Origin: Castanea sativa
Lineage: Eukaryota > Streptophyta > Magnoliopsida > Fagales > Fagaceae
Direction of reading: 5' to 3'
Length of the DNA: 64,000 bases
NCBI RefSeq assembly: GCF_040712315.1
Contig: NC_134022.1
Coordinates: forward strand, 4,960,001-5,024,000
Shown here: positions 1 through 12,317 of the stretch, in pieces
Numbering within the stretch: the stretch's first letter is position 1
Layout of the letters: each line of letters begins with the position of its first letter
Program-made: the position numbers and the translations under genes
The notes under the pieces: generated by a model
Told to the model about the DNA's origin: nothing
Databases searched by the model: none
What the model saw: only the letters and a program-made list of their open reading frames with translations

Positions 1-855
1 ACAAAATTAAGGTCTCTTACGTGCACAACTCTTAGATCGGGTTTTAACCTATTACTCTCTGCACCAAAGTAACACAGAAACCGGTTAATATATGTATAAG
101 AAAAATAAACAAAGGAGAAAGATCTACAGCAAATAAAAGTGCTCAGTACTAACCAATTGCCGTTCACCGATACGAATTCTCCCGCTGAATTTCTGTTGGA
201 GTCGGGAAGGCATGATATGAGCTGTATCCGTACATCCCTGGCTTTTAAATAATAATTGGACCTAATGTTACCACATAAACTATACATAAATTTTATGTCG
301 TGGTGGTTTAGTTGCAGCCCATATAGTTGGTTCAACCTACTTACACAACTTACGATTCGAAAAAAATTAGGGCGAAGTTGGTCAAGGCACAAGCCGTAAA
401 ACCTAAGGGTGCCGAGTATGAGGAGGTCAACAGGAAACCTAACCCCACCTTCTAAAATGACCATTAAAGGAAAAAAATGCTATGTTTGGGTTAAAGTGTC
501 TCTGGAGAGCAATATCGCCCTCATGATAGTAGGCGATTCTAACGTCTCCAGGAACACCATAGGCAGCCTTAAAGCTAGCCAAGGCCGCCTCAGACTCAAG
601 AAGGTGAGAGTATCCCACTTCTAAACTCTAGAGTGAAGAGAAACTAAAAAAAGAGGAAAAAGTAAAGAGAACTTACTTTGGGCTCTAGGAAATGATGATT
701 TGGAATGAAGTGTTTACACACAGGATGAGTATACTTGGCAGGGAGGAAGTTGAAGGAGTGAGGTGCAAAAAGTGAAAAGAGAAATTTGGGGATACGATTT
801 ATAAGACCAAGGCATTTAATGAACGTAGAGGCAAAAAAGCCTCTCTAACTTCTTT
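1..855. other. Anonymous DNA, no supported gene
   Basis: Somewhat more GC-balanced than the neighbouring sequence but without a convincing reading frame. A short open frame at 409-624 has no recognisable domain and no splice context. The stretch may belong to the same degraded LTR retrotransposon as the segment that follows, but I could not identify gag, pol or a primer-binding site. Confidence 0.3.
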
Positions 856-1735
856 TTGTGCCCTCCACACACGCGGGCGCGAATCACGAATCGTCGGGTT
901 ATAGATCCGGTGGGTCTTGATAGCTTGACAGGGCACCCCATTTTAGAAAGCATTTATGGCTATCTCGTTTACTTGATAACTGGCGGTTGGGATCCCCAAG
1001 GGCTCACTAGCACTAGTCGGATTGTCCTTGGTTTGTTCCCGGTAGCCGGGCACGAACCAAGGGAGGGCTATTGTATGGGGTACGAGCTCGGGCCCATTGA
1101 ACTTCGGGCCAGGGCCCCATGGCCCGACGCACAGTCTCGGGCCGTTAGGCCCTTGTCCTTGATCCAGACACATCTTTGGGCCCAATTAGAGCCCAAATAC
1201 TAGAACAGGCCTATCTCCCCTTCTAAACGCGTCAAAGAAGAGCTCATTTTGATCATGTTATGCCTTAATTGGGAAGAGTGCATGACGAAAACATCCTGTG
1301 TTCTCGGCTATCGAGTATTGCCTTAGGGAACATCGCTGTCGAGCAGTCTTTTGAAAGTGGAACCAGTTCCAATGCCATTACCACCGTTCCGAACGAAACA
1401 TCCATTCAGAAACAATGGAATTGGACCCCCATTTGCACTAATAAGATCTGGAAGTAATGATAACACCTCCACTTAACTAAGGCTATAAATATGAGAATAG
1501 AATAAGAAGTGGGGGTTGGGAAAAAGGAGAAAGAGAAAATAGAAAGAAAAGAGTAAAGAGATTTAGAGAGCGAAAGAGAGTTCATTTGAACTAAGAGGTG
1601 TTATTGGGTCGCCCGGCAAAGGATCACCCGTAGTAGGAAACTCTTAAGTCCACTATACAAATTAGTTGTAAGCCCAAATATTGGCCCATCCAGCTTAAAG
1701 CCTATTTGGGTGCGCACAAAAACCATAACCCAATT
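856..1735 (+). mobile_element. Probable LTR fragment of a retrotransposon (Ty3/gypsy-like), degraded
   Basis: This is a GC-rich block with many GGGCCC/GGCCCA runs. It is followed by a TATA-like box (CTATAAATATGAG near 1482), a purine-rich leader, and a segment rich in 'agcccaaat' and 'ggcccatcc' words at 1670-1710. This layout, with a promoter inside a GC-rich block and a short transcribed tail, resembles plant gypsy LTRs. I cannot find the matching partner LTR, a target-site duplication, or protein domains, so the class is an inference. The 115-codon open frame at 856-1203 looks like chance openness in GC-rich LTR DNA. Confidence 0.35.
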
Positions 1736-1740
1736 ACTTA

Positions 1741-3240
1741 TGGTATGATATTTTGAGTAAAATAAACTCCATGCTTTAGGTGCCTTTGATCACCATTTCT
1801 TTGATTTGCTCTCTTAAATTTTCAATGCCAACCTCTTGAGAGTGATGAAACTAGCATAGAGGTCAAATATCAAACAAGGAGATTTTAGAATTGGAGTCTA
1901 GTTTTGATGTGGGACCTAATTGGCACCATTCAGAAGCTTTTTTTCGTCATTGATGAGTCTTAGTACGATGCATAGTTTGGGTAATTCAAGATTTACTAAA
2001 ATGAGAATTAATTGGCTATACCAAGCCCATGAGTCTTCTTTGTAATTTTCAAGTCCTTTTTCCTTTAATAGTTCTTCTATTTCTTAAGGCCTTAGATAAC
2101 CAACCAAATTCATATAGAGATTGAGAGTTTAAGAAAACTCTAGCAGCTTTTCTTATAGCTTTGTGGGTGTGTTTGCAAATTGAGAGTTTAAGAAAACAGA
2201 TGAACGTTTTTGACATCTTTTAATGAAAAATTAAATGGAAAAAGGAATGATGAAAAAGACTCTTTGTGATAATTGAACTATCATAACATTTTAAATTGTT
2301 ACTTTTCTTTCACCTTCAATTTAATTTAATGACTTTATTGCCTCCAAGCCATTTGCTAAAGAGTTAACTTTTGTTAGGTCTTGTTTTGAAGGTTATGCTG
2401 AAAGTACTAGTGGTGGTTAGTCTTGAAGTTACAAACATTATCAGAAAAGAGCACAATCTCACTCTTTTGTTCAACTTGTAAGTCCAAGGCGTTTACCAGA
2501 CACTATGTGAAAGAAACAAAATTTTTATTTTTATCTTTTATAGAAGAAGAAACTAAACTCAAAGTCTGACACTTCAACTTTGGGGAGTGTCAAAGTTCAC
2601 ATCTTTCCTGGTTGTGTTAAATTGAGGTACTTTTGATGATCTCTCTTCATTTTACCTTCTGAGTATTCCTTAATTTTGGTAAACAAGTTGTGGATATCTT
2701 TGAAAATCAGCAACTGTTTCATGGTTCAGTTGTGGGTCTCAATGTCTTAGAGTTTCATGGGTTTTGAATGATTTTTGGAGTTTTTGTGTGTTTTGGGTGT
2801 AACTGATTGGTGAATTGTAAAAAGGGCCTTAATTTAATTTGAGTTATGGGGTACTTTTTAAAAGGAGACTAGTTTGGAAATACTGAGAAAATTGGATATG
2901 GAATTTTAGCAGTTACTTTTCTTTTCTTTTTCTTCTTTGTCTTGTTCTTTGTTGGCTCTTGTTTTGTGTTTTGTTCATTGCAACAAGTTTCAGCTTAGTT
3001 GCATATCTTCATGAGGAATTCGTTATCATTTGATTAGTATTTGAGTGAATAGATTGGAGCTTTTATTATGTATATGATATTGAACTTGGTTATTATTTTC
3101 CCTTATTAGTAGTTATTGATTAAGCAGTTGTTATACTTATATGAGTATTTGTGATTGAAAATTTTGTATGTGCATAGGATTATGCTTTGTTATTTCCCAA
3201 CAGGTACCCATGTAAAATTCAAAATGTAAATTTTAAAGAA
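1741..3240. other. AT-rich intergenic DNA
   Basis: Long T-rich stretches without a sustained reading frame. The text has the composition of plant introns or UTRs, but I see no exon. A short direct repeat ('attgagagtttaagaaaac') occurs near 2121 and again near 2178. Confidence 0.4.
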
Positions 3241-3261
3241 AAATAAAAAAATGTAAAATAT

Positions 3262-3749
3262 TATTAGTGACGACAATGTCATTGCTAATATTTTATCATA
3301 ACATTAGTGACGACAAACAATATCATCGCTAATATGCAATTTTTAGTGATGACATGTTTGTGGTCACTTATATCATTATTTGTGACGACAGCAAGTGTCG
3401 TCACTAGTAATGACATATTAGCGATAACAAAAATGTCATCATTAATAATAATAAACTAGCGATGACAAAAAAATTCGTCACTACTAAGGAGCTCGTAGCA
3501 ATGACATTTCGTCTTGGGGTCTCAAGTTATTTATGATGACAATTATCACTATTAGCAACGACTTTGTCGTCGTTAATAGTATTGTATTTGTGACGACATT
3601 AATATCATCACTAAAAAACTATTTTGTTACCATTTTCTTTTAATGAAAGTTAGCGACAATATTTTTCGTCCCCAATATAATTAGCGACGATATTTAAAGC
3701 ATTAGCAACGACTATATGCCGTTGCTAAAGAACAAATTTCTTGTAGTGA
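3262..3749. mobile_element. CACTA (CMC/EnSpm) terminal fragment with subterminal repeats
   Basis: The right end reads AAATTTCTTGTAGTG. Its complement, CACTACAAGAAATTT, is the classical CACTA terminal inverted repeat. Inward of it are many short repeats of the type 'gtgacgaca', 'tagcgacga' and 'gtcatcgcta' in both orientations, typical of the transposase-binding subterminal region. No opposite CACTACAAGAAA end and no transposase frame is visible, so this is one end of a truncated or internally deleted element. CACTA elements leave a 3-bp duplication, which cannot be tested with one end missing. Confidence 0.72.
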
Positions 3750-3940
3750 TAAACACACACAGATATACGTGTGGAACTGCTAGGCAACGGACGACAGATT
3801 GATCAATGTCAAGGCCACCGGTGGATGGCAACTCGATGGAGAAGGTGCATACTACATATGGATTTTTTTTAGGTCTATTATGTTCTTTTCTTCTTCTTTT
3901 TTTGCATTTTTGGTTCCATTTAAATGTTTTGGATTTGAAA

Positions 3941-4112
3941 AATGATAGAGTTACAAACTATTTTACAACATTTTTTACAAATTGCTGATGTGATGAATAG
4001 TTATTGATAAGTGAAAAAGTGAAGTTAGTGGTGAATTCAAATGAAACCGATAAAAATTGACCACTTAAATAATTTGAAATAATTTTGTAAAATAATTTAT
4101 AACTGTAGCATT
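3941..4112. mobile_element. Fold-back MITE, 'ATGCTACAG...TTTTACAAC' type
   Basis: The ends are inverted copies of each other. The left end reads AATGATAGAGTTACAAACTA, and the complement of the right end reads AATGCTACAGTTATAAATTA; both continue into ATTTTACAA. The element is about 172 bp with no coding capacity. Related fold-backs are at 14724 and 41997. It sits about 0.5 kb upstream of the tetraspanin start and so could contribute to that gene's distal promoter; that is inference. Confidence 0.55.
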
Positions 4113-4520
4113 ACTCGCGGGTTTTCTTGGACTACTTCAAAGATTTGAGAAGCATGGACCAAATTCTGAGATTTAGGGGGGGCAATAAGTAATTTGTGTG
4201 TGTATATTAGCTTCTCTAAGCGCAAATTGGAAAAGCTAGGGGTCCTATGGCAAAGGCATTCTGGGACATGTTAGTGCCTGTTTTCTTCTGACTTCTGCAT
4301 GCTGAAGACATTTGTTGCTGGCAAGCAGTTTCATTTCTTTCTTTTTTCCTCAAAATGCTGTACAAGGGTATTCCTTTTCAAAAAGTAGCACCCAAAGTGA
4401 TTAGACTTATAAATAAAAATACACTTTAAAAATTATCATTACTTGCATTAGACTGTTTGTAGCTTTCATGGATCCAAGGTAAGGAACAAAAGGTGGTGGG
4501 CTAGATGACAAAAGCTGTAT

Positions 4521-4527
4521 TATAAAG
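4521..4527 (+). promoter_or_regulatory. Putative TATA box of the tetraspanin gene
   Basis: TATAAAG lies 100 bp upstream of the start codon. It is followed by a pyrimidine-rich stretch (4540-4570) and by the CTCACCAAG context directly before ATGGCA, which is a good plant initiation context (A at -3, G at +4). A transcription start near 4550 is expected from the usual TATA spacing but is not shown by the sequence. Confidence 0.5.
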
Positions 4528-4626
4528 CTAAACTTCTCCACAGCTATATCTTTTCTCTATTCCCTTGTTAGAAGATTTTAAATAACAAACAAAACCCACA
4601 AATCTCCTCAGCAATCTCTCACCAAG

Positions 4627-5929
4627 ATGGCACTGAGCAACAATGTCATCGGAGTCATCAACTTTGTTGCTATGCTCCTTTCAATTCCAATCATTGGAGC
4701 TGGAATCTGGCTAGCAAATGAACCAGACAATTCTTGTGTGAAACTTTTACAATGGCCTGTCATTATTCTTGGGATATTGATCCTGGTTGTAGCACTAGCA
4801 GGCTTTGTTGGAGGGTTTTGGAGAATCCCTTGGCTCCTTATTTTCTACCTCGTTGCCATGCTTATTCTGATAATATTGCTTGCGTGTTTGGTGGTTTTCA
4901 TCTACATGGTCACCATCAGGGGATCTGGCCACCTTGAACCGAGTCGAAGTTACTTGGAATATCATCTTGATGACTTCTCTGGATTTCTTCGTCGAAGAGT
5001 TAGAAGTCCATTGAAGTGGGATCGCATAAGGAACTGTCTCAGCTCAACAACCATGTGTGCTGAGTTGAACCAGAGTTATCGCATGGCTCAGGATTTCTTT
5101 AATGCACATATTACCCCCTTACAGGTAAATTAACTAAGTTCTTCTTTAATACTAATTTCTAAAAGTGGGATTTGTTTTCCTTGTGGAAATGTATGAAACC
5201 CTTTAACCTTTGTTAAACAATGGTTCATGTGGTTTACAATTTTTTTCTGCTATGAGAAATGTGTTTGAACTTTTATTATTATTGTGATTATTTGTTAGCG
5301 AAGAACAAGTATAGAATGAGAAATAAGTACCACTTTGTATTTATCCTTAATTTACCTTCTTTTTTTGGCTAGGGAACGAAGTAAATTAAGTAGAATTTTT
5401 TTCTTGAAGTTTTCAACTAAACACAACTTTGTCATCTGATAATATTATTCTTAGAGTCACATCCATCTTAAACGAGGGTTTCTGAGCACAGAATATTACT
5501 TAACCACTTGACAAAGTTAACCAGTTATGATTCTTGAGCCATATGTTTTAACCTTTTTTTTTTCCAAATATTCATCATCTTTATACTTTATTCTCTTTTG
5601 CTTTTTCTTCTTTTCAGTCAGGATGCTGTAAGCCACCGACTCAATGTGGGTATACATTTGTGAATCCAACGTACTGGATAAGTCCCATTAACAATGCAGC
5701 CGATATGGATTGCTTGAATTGGAGCAACGAGCAGACCCAACTTTGCTACGGTTGTGATTCATGCAAAGCCGGATTATTGGCTAATCTCAAAAAAGAATGG
5801 AGAAGAGCGGATATTATATTGCTCATTACTCTTGTGGCTTTGATATGTGTATATTTGACAGGGTGTTGTGCATTTAGGAATGCCAAAACTGAGGACCTCT
5901 TTCGTAAATACAAGCAAGGTTATGTGTGA
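4627..5929 (+). CDS. Tetraspanin (plant TET7/8/9-like), two exons
   Basis: Exons are 4627-5124 and 5618-5929. The 493-bp phase-0 intron has GTAAAT and TTTTCAG ends. The joined product is 269 residues, matching plant tetraspanins of about 270. Four membrane segments are visible at about 7-29, 41-63, 68-95 and 231-250. The large extracellular loop between segments 3 and 4 carries GCCKPP (168-173), the plant form of the loop's cysteine motif, plus cysteines at 137, 144, 176, 198, 209, 212 and 215 for disulfides. A cysteine pair follows segment 4 (249-250), and the tail is short and basic. Tetraspanins organise membrane microdomains and exosome-type vesicles at the plasma membrane, and the closest group by motif appears to be TET8-like. 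The start is the only in-frame ATG before segment 1. No frameshift or stop is seen, so the gene looks intact. The exact paralogue is not resolved without a tree. Confidence 0.93.
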
Positions 5930-6036
5930 GAGACAAATACACAAGGTAGCTAGTATCAAAATTAGACTTGTAGTGGTGTATTTCTTGTTGGGTGTATCGC
6001 ATTTTGGATATTTTTATGACTTTGTATAAGAAGTAA

Positions 6037-6159
6037 GAGCATCCACCGTAGTGGAGCTACAAATTTAGCTATTTGGCACTATAAAAAGTTATTTTATCTA
6101 CTCACATACTGCAACAGTGAATTTATTTTAATTATTTAGCTTCATTGCTATGAGTGCTC
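6037..6159. mobile_element. MITE with GAGCATCCAC-type ends and TAA duplication (Harbinger-like)
   Basis: This 123-bp element is flanked by TAA on both sides (6034-6036 and 6160-6162). The left end is GAGCATCCACCGTAGTGGAG, and the complement of the right end is GAGCACTCATAGCAATGAAG. The trinucleotide duplication fits the PIF/Harbinger superfamily. It begins 107 bp after the tetraspanin stop codon and may lie inside that gene's 3' untranslated region. Larger relatives with the same ends are at 15765, 38027 and 63358. Confidence 0.65.
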
Positions 6160-6162
6160 TAA

Positions 6163-7797
6163 TATTCTTAATTTTCTTTTTGTTATCTTTCTCATTTGGT
6201 TAAGAATGCATTGGGTTTGATGATATGATTAGTGTTGAAATTAAATCAAGCAAACTTGTCGAGAGCTGTGCGTGATTTGCGGGAGGCACCGAAAGCTGAT
6301 TGCTTTCAAAGTTAGAAGTTACTGTTACCACAGTGTGACTTTTGTGGCAAGATTTCAGGACCTTTTTTTTTTTTTTTTTTATCTTTGTTTTCCATTGGCC
6401 ATGTCCAATCACAATGTACCGCAAATACAGAACGAAAAAGCCATGTTATCGTCTGAGAGAGTGACACAAAAGTAAACGAAATGGGTCATGGGAATTCTGG
6501 GCGCTACTCTCCATAAATATTATTGATGTGGCATTGTCAGATTTGTGTTGACAAAAGCTATCCAAATTCTTGAAGGTTCCCTTGAACGTGCAGTACAATA
6601 ATTTGCTTTCAAAGGCCAATATTTTTCAACCTCTAACCGAGCTCCACCATCAAGAATTCACACTTGTGAACGCTCTCTTTGTGCATTCCATAGATACTCC
6701 ATCAAATTCATATTTCCTACCCCAAATCCTAGTTGCATTTACCATCAAGAACCCTCCTAAATCACTATCAGTCCTATAAAACCAAGTCATACCCGAATTT
6801 CCCAACCTCTTAAACACCTAATCCTAGCCTTCAACCCTAGCCTTCAACCTACTAAAATCTCACATCGCATTCCAATCTTCCATTCATTTCAAGGAGATAA
6901 CCAAGACCTCAGGGTCCCCTAAACTCTAAAATCCCACCTTTCTTTATCAAGAGACCATTTGATTCTCCTTAAAAACACCAACCCACAATTGTGTTCTTAC
7001 CACTCCTGCTCATTCAAACTATGATAATTAATAATAAAAAAAATCGTGAGGTTTCCTATTCTTCTTTCTCTAATAGATTCTAAAATTTTCCTTGTGATTT
7101 TAGATCCTCTTGTAGATTTAATGATTTGTTCTTCAGACAAATGAGTTCTATCTGATATGGTGACCCGTTGCATCAGTCTCTCTTTTATAATAGAAGGCAT
7201 TAATTCATCATTTTTACGAAATGCTAAAGATTGGAATTCCAACTTTAACTTAAAAGCTAATTTTAAGATGTGTAACAATCTTTGTCAAGAACATTGTAAC
7301 TCAATTGGCATTTTATGATATTTTTAATAGAGATATTCATGATTCAAATTTCTATCACCTTTAAGGCCCTAACTATTGATGTATCAAAAAAAAATAAAAA
7401 AAATAAAATAAAAAATTTGATCCCTACATTTTGGTTAAGTTCCCACTTTTTTGGAGCTCCTATCTCAATCCCTTAATTTTTGAAATTGCTCATAATGTAG
7501 TTCCTAGTATCATCTCATTAATAGAAAATACATACATGGCACAGGAGTATCCCACTGTTAGACATGAAATTGATGTGGCAATTAAAATAATATTTAAACT
7601 TTTATTTTACATTTGAAAATGCCACGTCAGTGTCCATATCAGCTTTTAAATTAAAAAGAAAAAACACATGAATTTAGATTTGGTTCATCTTGATCTGTAA
7701 TTCAATTCAATTTATTTCTTTTCCTTTCCCTTCCATTACTTATACTTCATTTGTATTTTTTGTAAAATGTATTACAAAAAATATTTTCAACATTTTA
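6163..7797. other. Intergenic DNA, no gene seen
   Basis: AT-rich sequence with short homopolymers (T run at 6362-6380, A-rich stretch at 7387-7415). Open frames here are short, unspliced and lack recognisable domains. 'tcaaccctag' and 'ccttcaac' recur around 6820-6850 without forming a clear repeat. Confidence 0.4.
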
Positions 7798-7798
7798 C

Positions 7799-8188
7799 TG
7801 CGTTTGTTTCTTGGAAATTTTGTTCTAACTTGAAAATATTTTCTGTTAGCCATAAATTCCTATGTAAAATGTTGTAAAATATTTTACCTTTAAAAACTTG
7901 GTGAAATGTTTTACAAAATCACACAGTCATCCCTCCCCCCCCCCCCCCCATCAAGAGGCTAGATCGGCGTAGCCGCCAATTCGATGGCTGGTGCGAACGA
8001 TCTAGTGGCCAGAACCTCTAGTCTTGTAGTTGGTGCCAACAATCTAGTGACCAGTGAAACCAATCCGGTCATTGGTGGCGATAACTGAGCGACTGATTTG
8101 ATGATTTGTGCTTGAAAATTTTTACATATCACACTAAATACCTAAAAATATTTTACAAAAATATTTTACAATGATATTAAATGCATCC
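7799..8188. mobile_element. Possible TIR element with a C15 run
   Basis: The left end reads CTGCGTTTGTTTC, and the complement of the right end reads GGATGCATTTAATATC. Inside both ends are repeated 'aaaatattttac' and 'tgtaaaat' words. The centre is GC-richer, starts with a run of 15 C (7935-7949), and has no open frame. The superfamily is uncertain. The weak end similarity is compatible with a decayed Tourist/Harbinger MITE, but no clear target duplication is visible. Confidence 0.3.
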
Positions 8189-8512
8189 TATTCATTCATT
8201 TGTTACTGCGTCCTATTTTATTCCTTTATGAAAATTGCCTCGAACTTGCGCTACAATGTTTTGCTTCTAAAGCTCATTTTTCAATCTCAAACAACGGCTT
8301 CTCAACCAAAAAAAAAAAAAAAAATCTCAAACAACGCTCAACCATTAACCCGGCCATTCACGCTTGTGCACACTGCACACTATTAAAGTACGAAATTTTG
8401 TGGAATTTGAGGTACCTCCGTGAAACTTTAACTCTATGTATGTGAAGATCTTTTCTACTTTTACCGGTGATTTGGTGAATACTAGAAAAAACAACCTAAA
8501 TCTATACTTTAT

Positions 8513-8514
<2 letters not shown>

Positions 8515-8574
<60 letters not shown>
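8515..8574. repeat. (AT)n microsatellite
   Basis: About 60 bp of nearly perfect AT dinucleotide repeat. It generates a spurious Ile/Tyr-rich open frame on the - strand. Confidence 0.95.
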
Positions 8575-8580
<6 letters not shown>

Positions 8581-10200
8581 AATATGCCAAACTCTCTTAA
8601 GGGTTTATAAAATTACTCCCTACAACTATAGATAATAAAATGACACTCTCATTTGAGATTTTTATAAATAAAATAAATAAGTCTATATCTTTTAATACTA
8701 TGGCATTTTTAATGAAATATTATTTATAAAAAATAAAAATAAAAAAACAATTCCTACTACTTATACAAGTCACAAGGAAGATTTCATTTTATTCATAGTT
8801 TGATGTGTTTTTTTTTGGTTATTCCGTTGAGGAAGTCAGCATGTACTTGTCTTATTTATACAAACCTCAAGAGCATTGTCATTTCATCCATGGTTTGATC
8901 ACTTGATGTGAATATCATTTTGTGAAACTTCAAGGGAGGATGTGTATTTTTTTTTTAATTAAAAAAAAAAGTCATACGGGCCCCTATCCTTCTATAAATT
9001 CTACATAGACTACTAAATCTAAAAAGTATTATATGGATAAGCTCAATTTGACTAACGTTAGCCGAAGTTGGGGCCGGGACATACTATTCATGCTCCTATT
9101 TGAAACATAGATTTTCAAACAACAAAAGCTAGATAAGAGAAGGAAAATATCTTCTAATATACCTACTACACTTTAAGGAGAACTGAGATTTGGATCAAAC
9201 AATAAGGCCAAAATGCTTTTAGCTGTTGGCCCTAGATAATGACGACAATCCCATAAGGGTGGCGATCACATACCAAGGATTTGTTTTAATAGAAAATGCA
9301 TGAATTATCTCATATCCCTCTTTGGAGGCCAGGAGTTATGTCTCTTCCAAGGGTTACAAAATACTACTAAACAACACAATTGTATTTTGAAGCAAAATCA
9401 TTTTTTTAAAGGTGGAAACAATTACATAGGATGCACCAAAGTTATGGTATGATCACTTTTATATACTTACAAAATCCACTTATATTAATTACTCTAGTAT
9501 GATGCATCGAGAGATTGCAGCTACACCGACAGAGGAAATGCAACACAATACAGTAAGGGCACCATAACGCAAGCAATTTGCTGTAGTTAGCATAGTACAT
9601 TGATATCAATAGTCTATCTCATGCTAACCCACAGTAATGATAACACATAGATTAGGGTTGATGTGTGACGGCGCAATACATGAACTTGATTTCCACTTTC
9701 AAAATTGATTGCATGTTTTTCATGCACTACCTGTTACTAGTACTACATAGTAAACTACTTCCAATTTACTCTCTTTCAAGCAAAATACATTAGTGTCTAT
9801 TGGTCCCAGAGTAGAACCATGGCTTGGAACATAGCCTACACGTTATGCCACCCCAAATAACTTCAATTGCATACTTTTCATGTGTTGATTTACAGTAAAT
9901 GTTCCATCAACAACTTCCTTTCAGCCATTTACAGTAAAGGTTTTTTCCTCAACTACTTTATTGGCTCTACGTTCACTATATAGGCATATATATTACTTAG
10001 CTTCAACAAAATGCATGTCAATAGACTTTTTATTCATGTGAGTTGTGAGCCCCCATTTCCTTAAAAGTGCCTTTTCTACATTTAATCGACCAATTATGTC
10101 CCCCCCTATACAGAATTCACATAGTCACAATTATCCAGGCATTCTAGCATCTTTTCATATTGACAAACAACCATGTAATATTCACCTAGATGTTTAAATG
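8575..10200. other. Intergenic DNA next to a copia relic
   Basis: No gene seen. The part from about 9050 to 10200 lies just downstream of the copia RNase H remnant (read on the - strand). It could contain that element's 3' untranslated region or LTR, but no LTR boundary or repeat partner was found. Confidence 0.35.
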
Positions 10201-10500
10201 TCACATTTCTACTAAATGCACTTTGAATTTACCTAGAGACAATTCCATAATCATAGGATCATTCACCATCACAATTGAGGGAATAAAGTTGACTTCAATT
10301 TTACCCACCTCCACCATATCTTGAATGTAGTGATAATTCATATCAATTTGTTTTCCTTTTGAGTTATTTGCACCACATTTTATTAAAAAGATTGAATTAT
10401 TATCACAATCAATTTTCTTAGTTGGTTGCGTGGGAGTGCTATTTGGAGATGCTTTCCCGCAACAAATTAGTATCAGAACTTTCACTATTACAACAACCAT
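10201..10500 (-). pseudogene. Ty1/copia RNase H C-terminal remnant
   Basis: Translation of the - strand gives a fragment with a CDNNS motif, then KGKQIDMNYHYIQDMVE, then EVNFIPSIVMVNDPM. This corresponds in order to the copia polyprotein C-terminus: the CDN motif of RNase H, the (S)KHID-KYH-IRD-VE block and the V-YIP-N--VAD--TK block. Only the last 70 or so residues are recognisable. The segment upstream on this strand (10501 onward) shows no reverse transcriptase or integrase blocks, so the element is heavily truncated. The frame happens to be open but lacks a normal start and cannot make a functional enzyme. Confidence 0.7.
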
Positions 10501-11932
10501 GTTTTCCCCCTATTCTTCTTTGATCTTTCTCTTGTCTGGTAGGTTGTAACCAACTAACCATGCTTCCTTCCTCCATGGGCTCTACTCAGTTTTTGTTGGT
10601 CTTGCTAGTCTAGAACTATGTAAAAGTTTCACTCGGCACTTGCCTTTTACAACTAAGAGTCTGACATAAATTCCATAAAGTAAATTGTAAACTTCATGGA
10701 AGAGGAAGTTGGAGACACCTTTGTCTCAAACCCGCCCATGCACCTTGATTTTCCAAATTTTGAAAAAAAATTCTTTGTATGTTTGTACACAAAGAAAATT
10801 TTCAAATTGCCCCAAAATATGCAAATCTTGGCCCCCTCCCTCCAAAAAAATTATAAATTGGCCTATGAAATTCAAAAGTATATGTTCTATTCTATCCCTT
10901 TTGCCCAGCTGCCTGAAGAATAATTACAATAATCTTTGGATAATAACAAAAAAAAATAATAATAAAGCACAAATTTGGTCCAAAGAAACCCAATTGCCCA
11001 AAATATAATATGAATTACCTGCACACAAAGAAACCCAATTGTCCCAAAAATAACATGAATTATCCGGAGACAAATAAATATTGACAACAAAAGTAAAGCA
11101 CAAATTTGACATTATCAAATGTATGGTTTTCAATTCACATGGTGTGAATTGTGAAGTGCTTAATGTTATATTTTTTAAGTTACTTTTCAAAAAGTTTTTA
11201 GTTGTGTTTTTTGTAATAATAATGTTTATTTTTTTATTAAAAAAAATTGTATAATGAGTTTACTGTAATAAATTGTTTGGTAATTTTACTTTTTAAGAAA
11301 TGAGAGAAATTTGTCAATCTTATATCAAAATATTATTTAAATGGTCAGGTAGATGTAGGATAAATTCCTTATAATTAATTATTGTTGCCTTTTTTTTAAA
11401 GATCATGGAAAAATAATGTTCAATTTTGATTTTTTTTTATTAGGAAAAACTCAAAATAATTTAGAAGCTCATATTGAAAATGCAGTATTGTCAACGTCTA
11501 GTTTGATGTCTCAATTTCTAAAATCCATTAAATAAATCTTTGAAAAATCACCATATATAAAATTGGTAATAGTTCATTATAGAATAATCAAGAATTACCA
11601 TGAATATATTATGATGTTAATTAACGCAATGCAATTGAACAAGCTTATGTTAAGTTTGGTCTATACCATTTTTTTTTTTTAATACTTTTGGCCCCCTCAT
11701 TTTCGAATCCTGGTTCTGTCCTGCCAACAATGGCAACATCTTCAATGTCGTGGACACCCGCATGATTATAGTAGAGTACATCAAATAGTATGAGATCATG
11801 GATTCATGGTCAACACAATTCCTGTTGAAAATCATGTCAAAGACCTTAGTTTTTTTTTTTTGAAAATCATGTCAAAGACCTTAGTTTGATACCACCTTCA
11901 ATAGGTCACCGTGTTTTTGGATGATAGCCTTG
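10501..11932. other. Intergenic DNA with short duplications
   Basis: No gene seen. A phrase containing 'aaagaaacccaatt' occurs twice, near 10980 and near 11028, with similar flanks at roughly 48-bp spacing. A 23-bp phrase beginning 'gaaaatcatgtcaaag' occurs at about 11827 and again at about 11861, separated by a T run. Confidence 0.4.
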
Positions 11933-12282
11933 TAGGGGTGGAAATAACACATAAGAATGATGTTTGGAATAAAAGGGCTAGATTTCTTGACAATGATATG
12001 CGATATCCTATTTATAAAAGTACATCCATTTGTTCAAGAAATGTTACAAGTCTATAAAGATCGAGTTGTATCGTTCCTATCAATTGCAATCTACGAGTGT
12101 GCACATCTTACTCACCAAATTGATGAAACCAACCCAACTTAGCCTAGGTCGACACCTCAAGTAATTAGGTTGGTGGCTTGGTTTGAGTTTGATTTTTCTT
12201 TTTCTTTTTTTTACCAATTAAGCTTCAGGTAAGGTTGGTTCTAGATTTCTAGTTTTTTCAATTCTTTTAACCCGACCCAATT

Positions 12283-12317
<35 letters not shown>

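Noticed and set aside
856..1203. 115-codon open frame on the + strand (and an overlapping frame on the - strand)
   Set aside because: GC-rich LTR-like DNA open on both strands; no domain.
8345..8590. Open frame with a long Ile/Tyr repeat
   Set aside because: Translation of an AT microsatellite. The same applies to 14422-14739 and 21375-21668 on the - strand.
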